34,890 bases of DNA from the NCBI GenBank assembly GCA_046538075.1, contig JBKHJN010000031.1:1-34890 (forward strand). Direction: 5' to 3'. Positions 16,514 through 24,432 of this stretch are shown piece after piece (positions within the stretch are counted from its first letter, which is position 1; every line of letters begins with the position of its first letter). Below the pieces are notes generated by a model. The model saw only the letters and a program-made list of their open reading frames with translations. It searched no databases and was not told the origin of the DNA. A program made the translations under genes and the position numbers. This DNA is from Desulfobacca_B sp046538075. GTDB lineage: Bacteria > Desulfobacterota > Desulfobaccia > Desulfobaccales > Desulfobaccaceae.

Positions 16514-16575
16514 TAATTTAATCCAACCCTGGAATGAACTTGACAATAATCCATAAATAATGGAATATTATTGTC

Positions 16576-18183
16576 ATGTTTGTTCGCATTAAACGTAGTG
16601 CCCATAATGGCACGGCCTATGAATATCTGCAAATCGTTCGGTCGTACCGGGACGCGGGCAAAGTCCGGCAGCAAGTAATCGCCACCCTAGGGCGGCGGGA
16701 TAAGTTGACGGTCTCGGGCGAGTTGGACGGTTTGCTCCGCAGTCTGAGCAAATTCAGCGTTAACCTGCGGGTGGTGGAGGCGGTCCGGACCTCGGGCCTG
16801 GCGGCCAGCACCGCCAAGCAGTGGGGACCGGCTTTGGTCTTTGGGCGGTTGTGGGACCAACAGGGACTTCCCAATCTCCTGGGGGCCCTGTCCCAGGAGC
16901 GCCGGTTCGAGTTTGCGGTGGAACGGGTCGCTTTTGCCCTGGCCTTGCAAAGGTTGTGCGCTCCCGGCGCTGATCTGGCCGGCTCGGCCTGGGTCAAGAC
17001 CGTCGAAGCGCCGGGGTTCCAGGGCCTGGCCCTGCAGCATTTCTATCGTACCGTGGCTTTCCTGGCTGAGGTGCGGGAGGATCTGGAAACCAAGCTCTTC
17101 CGTCGGGACCTGAACCTGTTCAACCAGACTCTGGACGTAGTCTTCATCGATACCACCAGCCTGTATGTCTATCGGGACACGGAAACCGACTGGCGGAAGC
17201 GAGGTTACTCTCGGGATCGACGGCCCGACCTCCCCCAATTCGTCTTGTGTGTCGCCGTCAATGCCTCCGGCTGGCCCATTGGCTGGGAGATTTTTCCGGG
17301 CAACACTGCTGATCCACAGGCCCTGCGCCAGATCGTCACCGCGTTGCGCCGCCGGTTTCACCTCGGCCAGGTCACGGTGGTGGCGGACCGGGGTATGATC
17401 TCTAAAAACACTATCAAGCTGTTGACCAAGAATGACCAGGCCCCCTTTGATTATGTGCTGGGCTGCCGGATGCATCGCCAGCAGGAAGTCAACCTGGAAG
17501 TTCTGACCCGGGCCGGACGATATCAAGGGGTGGCGGACAACCTGGAAGTCAAGGAGGTCCGGGTAGGTGAAAATCGTTACGTGGTCTGCCGCAATCCCCT
17601 GGAAGCTAAAAAAGACGCCGCGGTCCGGGAGACCATCCTGGACAAACTGCGGCGCACCATAGAAAAACAAGGCCCCAAGGCCGTCGTCGGCAACCGGGGC
17701 TATGCCCGCTTTCTCAAGGTGGCCAAAGGTAGCGCCACCATCGACGACGACGCCGTGCAGCGGGATGCCCGCCTGGACGGCAAGTTCGTCCTGACTACCA
17801 ATACTAACCTGCCCGCCGACGAGGTGGCCAAGACCTACAAGAGCCTGTGGCGGGTGGAGCGCACTTTTTGGGAGCAGAAATCCACCCTGGAAGTCCGGCC
17901 GATCTATCGTCAGCGGGATGATATCTCTATGGGGCATATCGTCGCCAGCTTTCTGGCCCTCCGCCTGGAGGTCGACCTGCAACAACGTCTGGAGGAGCGG
18001 CAGGCCGAGGTTTCCTGGCCGGACCTGAGGCGGGATTTGGCTCAGGTGCAATCGGTCCTTATCGAACTGGACGGTAACCGTTATCAACTCCGTACTGATA
18101 TGGTGGGCTCGGCGCATCACGCCTTTGCTGCCGCTGGCGTTCGTCCACCCTCCCCGGTTACCTGCCTGGGACCTTGGTCATGA
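16576..18183 (+). CDS. IS1634-family transposase
   Basis: This 535-residue protein is a full-length IS1634-type transposase. It opens with MFVRIKRSAHNGTAYEYLQIVRSYRDAGKVRQ, then carries the DDE residues: Asp in VVFIDTTSLYVY, Asp in VTVVADRGMISKNTI, and Glu in LWRVERTFWEQKSTLEVRPIY. It should cut and paste its own element as a dimer on DNA. No frameshift or internal stop is seen, so it may be active. It is much GC-richer than the flanking DNA. It lies 186 bases after the frameshifted transposase, with which it shares only family features, so two different elements have landed side by side. Confidence 0.92.
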   Translation: MFVRIKRSAHNGTAYEYLQIVRSYRDAGKVRQQVIATLGRRDKLTVSGELDGLLRSLSKFSVNLRVVEAVRTSGLAASTAKQWGPALVFGRLWDQQGLPNLLGALSQERRFEFAVERVAFALALQRLCAPGADLAGSAWVKTVEAPGFQGLALQHFYRTVAFLAEVREDLETKLFRRDLNLFNQTLDVVFIDTTSLYVYRDTETDWRKRGYSRDRRPDLPQFVLCVAVNASGWPIGWEIFPGNTADPQALRQIVTALRRRFHLGQVTVVADRGMISKNTIKLLTKNDQAPFDYVLGCRMHRQQEVNLEVLTRAGRYQGVADNLEVKEVRVGENRYVVCRNPLEAKKDAAVRETILDKLRRTIEKQGPKAVVGNRGYARFLKVAKGSATIDDDAVQRDARLDGKFVLTTNTNLPADEVAKTYKSLWRVERTFWEQKSTLEVRPIYRQRDDISMGHIVASFLALRLEVDLQQRLEERQAEVSWPDLRRDLAQVQSVLIELDGNRYQLRTDMVGSAHHAFAAAGVRPPSPVTCLGPWS

Positions 18184-18211
18184 TGACCTAACCGTATCAA
18201 CCTGTAAACCT

Positions 18212-18224
18212 TGTAGTGCCAAAA
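18212..18224 (+). repeat. 13-bp repeat beside the second transposase gene (right copy)
   Basis: TGTAGTGCCAAAA is identical and in the same orientation as the copy at 16501. The DNA from here to 18419 shows no gene. Confidence 0.6.
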
Positions 18225-18419
18225 ACTTTTTCGTACTACTTAAGCTATTTTTATCGCAATACTATGTTTTTCTTGCTGTCGAAGCTGAGTATGACTTTAG
18301 GTCCGGCCTAAACATCGATAATCATCCCAGGCCGCTTGATAAATCAAGCCCCTACAATCAGTACATTACTTTTATGATAACAACTTGGGTATTATAAGCA
18401 GGGGCATTGCGGCGGCAGG

Positions 18420-19400
18420 TTAGCTGACCAATTTCAGGAGCATTAGAAAGATAATTACGACGATCACACCCGCAAAAATTTGCTGGAGGCGCGGTCCGGC
18501 AAACTTTCTCTGCAAGGCAGCGCCGAGCTGACTCCCGATGGTTGAACTGATTAATAAAATGACCACCAATACCAACTCAACGTTGCCTTTAAAACTGTGC
18601 GTCAGGCTGCCATAGAGGGCCACTACCAGCAGCTCAAACAGGTTGGTGCCGATGGACACCACGGTGGGGATGCCCAAGACATAAATCAAGGCCGGCATAC
18701 GGAGGAACCCGCCACTTACTCCCAGAAGGCCGGTGAGCAGTCCCGCTACCCACCCGACGGCGACAATCAGCCAGATTGAAATAGACTCAACTCCCGAGAC
18801 CGGCAGCGAGATCATCGGCGGCAGATTGATAGACCGGAGACGGGAAACAATCGGGCTGGCCGCAGGCGGCGGGGGAGCGGCCCAGGTAGTCCGGGCCCGG
18901 AGGACGGCGCTGGCCTCGCGATAAAGCAGTAATCCGATCCACCCCAGGAGAATGGTGTAGATGCTGGTCATTACCAGTTGCACCAGCTCCAGCCGATAGC
19001 CCCCCAGAAAAATGGCGCCCCGATATTTGAGGAACTCCAAGAGCTGGGCCCCGCTTTCGACGCCGATAACGCTGCCCAGCAACATCAGCATCGCCAGCTT
19101 ATAATCTACATAGCCAAAGCCGCGTTGCCGCAGATTGGCGATGGTGGCGGTGCCGACCATCTGGCTCAGGTCGGTGCCCACCGCCACATTGTAGGGCACG
19201 TTAGCGATCAGATTGAGTAAGGGGGTCATCAGAAAGCCGCCGCCTACCCCGAAAAAGCCAGCCAGCAGGCCGACGATCAACCCCAAGTCGATCAGGGCCC
19301 ACAGACTGACCACCAGATCGCCATGGGGCTGAATGGTATAAAACCACCCCTGGATCGGCTCTGCAAGCGGCTGAGCTCGGGATACAGATATTGGTTCCAA
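18420..19400 (-). CDS. TauE/SafE family permease (probable sulfite/organosulfonate or anion exporter)
   Basis: The 326-residue protein has about eight membrane helices in two halves, each opened by the family signature: VGLLAGFFGVGGGFLMTPLL and AGLLTGLLGVSGGFLRMPALI. TauE/SafE proteins move sulfite, sulfoacetate or other small anions across the inner membrane; the substrate here is unknown. The frame opens with a TTG at 19400; no ATG start and no strong ribosome site are present, so the N-terminus is uncertain. The hydrophobic core starts at about residue 35 (LGLIVGLLAGFFGVGGG). It follows a small membrane protein gene by 45 bases in the same direction, and both lie behind a sigma70-type promoter. 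Confidence 0.9.
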   Translation of the reverse strand: MEPISVSRAQPLAEPIQGWFYTIQPHGDLVVSLWALIDLGLIVGLLAGFFGVGGGFLMTPLLNLIANVPYNVAVGTDLSQMVGTATIANLRQRGFGYVDYKLAMLMLLGSVIGVESGAQLLEFLKYRGAIFLGGYRLELVQLVMTSIYTILLGWIGLLLYREASAVLRARTTWAAPPPPAASPIVSRLRSINLPPMISLPVSGVESISIWLIVAVGWVAGLLTGLLGVSGGFLRMPALIYVLGIPTVVSIGTNLFELLVVALYGSLTHSFKGNVELVLVVILLISSTIGSQLGAALQRKFAGPRLQQIFAGVIVVIIFLMLLKLVS

Positions 19401-19445
19401 TAACTTGCTAGCGGTAAGAGGATCGTCATCGGAGGGATGGTTCAG

Positions 19446-19631
19446 TTAAACACTGCCGGCGCCGCCGAGTTTCATCCCCCAGGCCTTTTCGATCACTTTC
19501 ATAAAGCAAGCTAGCACCAGACCGAGCAGCACCGGAATTACCAGGGCCAGGGCAACATATAGCCATTGGGAAGCAAAAGGCTGGCCCGGCTGCGCCGCAC
19601 TTTGGGAAATTTCCGCTAACCACGCTAACAT
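19446..19631 (-). CDS. small single-pass membrane protein next to TauE/SafE
   Basis: This product of about 61 residues has one long membrane helix (WLYVALALVIPVLLGLVLACFM) followed by a basic, glycine-rich tail. The ATG at 19631 has GGAG eight bases upstream; a GTG at 19637 is the alternative. It sits first in a two-gene leftward unit with the TauE/SafE permease. I do not recognise a family. A small accessory subunit of the permease is inference from position. Confidence 0.6.
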   Translation of the reverse strand: MLAWLAEISQSAAQPGQPFASQWLYVALALVIPVLLGLVLACFMKVIEKAWGMKLGGAGSV

Positions 19632-19683
19632 TGTCACGGCTCCAGCCTCACCAAGCAGGACAGCTTATCAAAAACACAGATAT

Positions 19684-19711
19684 TTTATAGAATATTTTTT
19701 CTTTATGTCAA
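19684..19711 (-). promoter_or_regulatory. sigma70-type promoter for the small membrane protein and TauE/SafE
   Basis: On the minus strand TTGACA (19711-19706) and TATAAA (19689-19684) are separated by 16 bases, 53 bases upstream of the small membrane protein gene. Confidence 0.6.
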
Positions 19712-19868
19712 GCACCTTCTCCTCCCCTTTTTCAATCCACTTGGGCCGCTTTACACCTTGTCAAAAATACTGGCAGTCAGCTAGCCCATCACTTGCAGCG
19801 AAGGCCACCTTGATCTAATAAAAATTATTATTTCAAATAGTTAGTCTAAGCATCCGGTTGCCCTAAGC

Positions 19869-19884
19869 TGGCACGGGCATTGCT
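19869..19884 (+). promoter_or_regulatory. perfect sigma54 promoter for the second TauE/SafE operon
   Basis: TGGCACGGGCATTGCT matches consensus TGGCACG-N4-TTGCW at every fixed base, with GG and GC ten bases apart. The transcript should start near 19895, about 85 bases before the next start codon, which has GAGGAGG upstream. The rest of the 344-base gap (19638-19981) holds only this and the divergent sigma70 promoter. Confidence 0.8.
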
Positions 19885-19981
19885 CGGGGAAAAAGAAGGA
19901 AGATCTTGGCCCATGTTGTAGGTCGACATTAGGGCGGGAATTATTTTTTTATGATTTCATCCAGAGGAGGTAAGGTCTTTT

Positions 19982-21290
19982 ATGAGGACAGGACGAAAAC
20001 TGTTTAACATGTTGCAGATGGCCTCTGAGGCCCACGCCAGGTGGGAGATTGAAACTTCCACGAATATCTTGCGGTCCCGCAAGAAACTGCTCATCTTGTT
20101 GATCATGTGTCTGCCGATTTTGGCATTTCTGGGAATCTCGTGGGCCGCCGGAGACGTGCTGGGTGGCAAAAATCCTATGCCCCAGCGTTTTACTCCACCT
20201 CCATCTTTATCATTACCATCTTCATTGGCATGTGCGCCGGCCTGATTACCGGCTGCATCGGGGCCGGCGGGGGGTTTATCATTACCCCGGCTTTGATGAG
20301 TGCGGGATTAAAGGGATTCTCGCCGTTGGCACCGATCTCTTCCATATCTTCGCCAAGGCTATTATGGGGACCGCGGTGCACCGCAAACTGGGCAATGTCT
20401 CGGTCAAGCTGGCCCTCGCCTTCCTGGTCGGCTCGATTGCCGGGGTCGTGCTCAGAGGAACTATTAATCGGGCGGTCTACGAATTTAACCCGGTAATGAG
20501 CGATCTGTTTATCAGTCTGGTATACGTCTTCCTGTTGGGATTTTTGGGCATCTACGCCATGACCGATTTTTTGCGGCTCCAGAGGGCCGGGCGGGAGCAT
20601 CGGACCCTGGCTCCGGATGAGGAGAAAGTGGCTCGTCCGCCCACTCCGGCTACTACCGGTTTGGCTCAGAAGCTCCAGGCGGTCAAGGTGCCGCCAGTGA
20701 TTACCATCGATGAGGATGTCGTCCCGTGAGGCAATCGGATTTCGGGGCTCTTCGTCGCCGTCTGCGGTGCGTTCGTCGGCATGGTGGCGGCGATCATGGG
20801 CGTCGGCGGAGGCTTTTTGACCTTCCCGATCTTTGTTTATGTCCTGGGAGTCTCGTCATTCACCACGGTAGGCACGGATATCTTGCAGATTATTTTCACC
20901 GCTGGCTTTGCCGCCATCTCGCAGTATGCCATTTATGGCTTTATCTTTTACACCTTGGCCTTGGGAATGCTGCTGGGGTCCCTGGCGGGCATTCAAATTG
21001 GCGCCCTTACCACCAAGGTCGTCAAGGGTATCTATATCCGGGGGTTTTACGCCACAGCTATTCTGGCCGGATTTATCAATCGGTTGTTTGCCCTGCCCGG
21101 CAAGTTGAACACCATGGAATACATTTCCATCTCGCAGGGGTTAGCCCGGACCCTTGATTTCATCGGCTTGCTCATCTTCTTTCTAATTGTCGGGGTCTTT
21201 GCTATCTGGGTATTTGCCATGTTCTTTAAGAACCTGGGTAAATTGAAAGGTGAGCCCAAACCTGCAAAGTTGGTTGAGGAGGTAGCCTAA
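19982..21290 (+). pseudogene. TauE/SafE family permease, broken by two frameshifts and a stop
   Basis: The gene would encode a TauE/SafE protein of about 435 residues: IFIITIFIGMCAGLITGCIGAGGGFIITPALMSAG, ILAVGTDLFHIFAKAIMGT, a cytoplasmic loop ending VPPVITIDEDVVP, and the second half VGMVAAIMGVGGGFLTFPIFVYVLG. The reading frame changes by one base near 20175 (after GGKNP) and again near 20307 (after MSAG), and TGA at 20727 interrupts the frame before GNRISGLFVAV. All three breaks lie in otherwise conserved sequence. Either the gene is dying or the sequence has errors; the second half (from 20781) is intact. It is the first gene behind a perfect sigma54 promoter. Confidence 0.85.
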
Positions 21291-21293
21291 GAT

Positions 21294-21998
21294 ATGAAAA
21301 CCAATAAACTTTGGAAGGGGATCTTGTTGCTGATCTCGTTTGTCCTGGTTTTGATTCTGATCTTTTTGCCGATCTATGGCGACGGACAGAATGGCCTGGA
21401 ATACTCCGACAATTTCTTTAACTCGCTGGCCAAAGGTTCCAGTAACTATATGCCCCAGATGCGGAATCTGGCCCGGGAATATGTCGGCACTCCGGTAGCG
21501 GTCGAACTGGCGGTGGAAAGCAATTACCAGGCTCAAAAAACCACCTTACTTTATACTGAAGCCGGGGCCCAGGTAGAAGTAGAAGGGCCGGTTTTAAAGA
21601 TCAATGGAGACCTGGGAAGAATCCTGCTGCAGGCAGTGGACGATGCCGAGGCCATGTTTAACAATCAGGGTGATATATTGCGGGACCGATATCAATATCA
21701 TCCCAAAGAAGCCCTGAGGCACTGGTGGGACTCCTTTAAGAATATAAAAGCAGCGTTGACCAAACAGAAAAAATTTAAGCAAGCCAAGGTGGTTACTGAG
21801 GTTATGAGGCGCGCCCTAGAACCGGCCTATAACTTCTACGGCATTGCTCCAGCCAGTGTGGGCGCTAATTTCGGGTTGTTGACCTTTATGCTGGTGTTCT
21901 ATGTAGCGTACACCCTCTGGTATGGCTATGGCATCTACGAGCTGTTTGAGGGCCTGGGCTTGAGTATGGAGAAAGCCGCGGCTAAAGAAGAGGTTTAG
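21294..21998 (+). CDS. hypothetical membrane protein linked to TauE/SafE
   Basis: The 234-residue protein has an N-terminal membrane helix (ILLLISFVLVLILIFLPIYG), a long extracytoplasmic middle rich in helices (about residues 30-180), and a second helix near the end (GLLTFMLVFYVAYTLWYG). I do not recognise the family. It starts three bases after the stop of the broken TauE/SafE gene, so it is in the same sigma54-driven operon, and a terminator follows. This position suggests a partner of the permease. Its frame is clean, unlike the gene before it. Confidence 0.8.
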   Translation: MKTNKLWKGILLLISFVLVLILIFLPIYGDGQNGLEYSDNFFNSLAKGSSNYMPQMRNLAREYVGTPVAVELAVESNYQAQKTTLLYTEAGAQVEVEGPVLKINGDLGRILLQAVDDAEAMFNNQGDILRDRYQYHPKEALRHWWDSFKNIKAALTKQKKFKQAKVVTEVMRRALEPAYNFYGIAPASVGANFGLLTFMLVFYVAYTLWYGYGIYELFEGLGLSMEKAAAKEEV

Positions 21999-22023
21999 CA
22001 TTCCCTAATATAAGAATCTGACC

Positions 22024-22070
22024 AAATGGCCAGGGTATGCCGCCGGAGTCGGACCTCTGGCCATTTATTT
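22024..22070 (+). terminator. rho-independent terminator
   Basis: A 10-bp inverted repeat (AAATGGCCAG / CTGGCCATTT) is followed by ATTTCC. It ends the TauE/SafE operon 25 bases after the last stop. Confidence 0.6.
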
Positions 22071-22252
22071 CCTCCAGAGCAATAAACTATTGTCTTTGGA
22101 AAGCGAAACCTGGCGGATTACCTATTAATTGCAAGTAAAATCTGGTTTATTTGATATAATTGATAATGATTAAGCCAAGGTCCAATACAGCGGCTTAAAG
22201 CCCAGATTCCCTGGGGATCAATCGAGGCCCAGAGTCTGGAGGCAGGAATTAG

Positions 22253-24290
22253 ATGGGATCAATCCGGCGGCGGGTTTTCCCGAAAAGAGCCAAACCCCAG
22301 GGAGTATTGGCCCCCCTCAGTCTCAAAGAAAAGTATCAGCCGAAGGTGCAGCGCTATCTCCAGATTTTGACGGCCAGCGACGCGGCTCTGGAGATTATGG
22401 CTCAGATGCAGGCCAGTCGGGAGGGGGAGGGTTGTGTCAGTCCCGCCTACGTGCAGGTAAGCAGCACCGCGGTTTTGCGTCACACCGGCGACGCGGTCCG
22501 TACTTTACAAGAGTTCAGCCGAGATAAGCAAAAGCCTCAGGAGTTGGGCGAGATTTTTGCCATCCTGGCCAACCGCGTTAAAGAGGAATTACCCCAGGGA
22601 TATAAGGCTAATGTCGAAGCCGCCCAACGGGGCTTGGCCGCCTCTCGGCCACTTCTTAACTTGGACCACCATCTTCTTGGCAGTCCCGAACTGTTAGCCA
22701 GTGGCCTGGCGTACTTGGCATCAGACGCAGATGCAATGCAAGAAGTGATCATCGAGGGCATCCAGGGCTGGAAGCCGGCAACGCCAGCCGCAATGGGAGA
22801 CGCCCAACGTTATCGGGTCACCCTGGATCAAGCCGGTGCAATTTCGTCTACCGAAACCGTCTCCCCGCCAACCCGGCCGGAATCTTCCCCACTGGAGAGG
22901 CAGCCTTTGCTGCAGGAAACCGAATTAAAGCTAATTGTCGACTATGTCCGGCAGTTGACTGCCGATCATCAATGCCCCCAGCGAGTGGAATGGGGTCTGG
23001 GAGCCCAGCGGGAAATCGTGGTCCTGCGCAGCCTTCCCTACCCTCCCCCCCCCGGCCGCAACTCGGCCGGCCCCGGAGCCGCCTCCGGAAGTTGTACTTT
23101 CCGGGGGGATAATCATCTTCCCCGGGCGGACAACCGGGCCAGCCTTGCCGATCAGGACTGAGCGGATTTCTGACATTGGCGAGGTCCCCCCAGGCGCGGT
23201 GCTATTGGCCCATAAACCATCGCTAGCTCTGGCTCCGCTCTTGAGCCGGGCCGGGGCCCTGGTCATGGCCACTGGCGAACCTTACAATCACCTGGCTTTC
23301 CGGGCCCGAGAATGCCGCCTGCCGACGATCTTTGACAGCGGCGCGGCTGCGGTCGATATAGCCCCGGGAAATCTCCTTACGGTAGACGCGACTACTCTTC
23401 AAGTCTATGCCGGACGCCCGGCCCTTCCCGCACCAAACGGCGCCGTCAGCCGCGGCGCGGCGGTCGCCCCAGAGATGCTGGACCGCCTGCGCCCCTGGCT
23501 TTTTCCCCTCAAGGTGGTGGGGCTGCAGGATAATGCCCTGACCCCCGCAAGTTGTCAGAGTGTCCACGATATCCTGTATTATACCTCGAAGGCCCGGGTC
23601 GATGAGATGTTTTGCCTTAGTCTGAGAGGCGAGCCCACCAAAAAGGACGGCGTCAGTCTGGTTACCGGTCGGCTGGTCCCGATCTTCGTTATTGATGCCG
23701 GGGAGGGCCTTAGCACTGAGGCGTCGACGGTGAATTTTGAAGCCATAACTTCCATCCCGTACCGGGCCTTTCTCAGTGGCATGATGTCCATCCCGTGGCC
23801 CAAGGCCCGGCCTTTGGATATGAAAGGCTTCATCTCGGTCATCGGGGTGACCTCGACCACCCCCCGGTCTGAAGAGCAATTGCAGAAGATCAGCCTGGCG
23901 CTGCTTTCGAGAAATTACATGAATTTCAGCCTCTGTCTGGGGTACCATGCCTCTACCATCGAAGCCTATGTCGGGGCAAATCTGGACAACAATTATATGC
24001 GCTTTCATTACCAAGGCGGCGCCGCCTCCTTGGAGCGTCGGGTAAGACGGCTCCAACTTATCGACGGGGTTTTGTCTAGGCTGGGATTTAAAGTAACCAT
24101 AAACGGCGATCTGTTGGACGCCCAGCTCAGCGGAGAGCCCACCCCGTCGCTGCTGCAGGTCCTGGAAGTCTTGGGCCGTTTGGAAGTTTACACCAAACAG
24201 ATGGATATGCTGATGTCCGACAATGAAGTAGTTTTTGGTTATATCGAAGATTTTTTAGAAAAACACTGTGGCGGAGATTTGAAAAGTTAA
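22253..24290 (+). pseudogene. PEP-synthase-like (PEP-utilising enzyme) paralog 1, frameshifted at a C9 run
   Basis: Two frames form one protein of about 680 residues. The first (from 22253, GGAGG upstream) holds a helical N-terminus and the end of an ATP-grasp-like domain (PQRVEWGLGAQREIVVLRSLPY). At bases 23045-23053 a run of nine C lies in a proline-rich linker, and the frame shifts. The second frame continues the linker and then the swivelling phosphohistidine domain with GEPYNHLAFRAREC (His codon at 23289), followed by a C-terminal domain of about 280 residues shared with the paralog at 26666. The main part of the ATP-grasp, including SGVxFTxDP, is missing, so classical PEP synthesis is unlikely. 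Eight C would restore one frame. It could be phase-variable, dead or a homopolymer error. Confidence 0.8.
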
Positions 24291-24432
24291 AGCTACCATA
24301 ACATTAAGATGGGATTTTGCGGGTTCAGTTATTAATTTGGCGTTAATATCTTCATCCCAAAAAGATTTTATAAAAAAGCCAAAAAAGCTAATATATTATT
24401 AAATAGCGATAATTATAGGTGCTACAAATAAT

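Noticed and set aside
16687..18120. 477-codon open frame on the minus strand
   Set aside because: It is antisense to the IS1634 transposase, whose DDE motifs are clear.
20727..20729. TGA as a selenocysteine codon in the TauE/SafE gene
   Set aside because: The position is in a poorly conserved loop, no SECIS-like hairpin is evident just after it, and the same gene has two frameshifts.
22129..22160. TTGCAA...TATAAT promoter before the PEP-synthase-like gene
   Set aside because: The boxes are 20 bases apart, too far for a sigma70 promoter, though the -10 alone is good.
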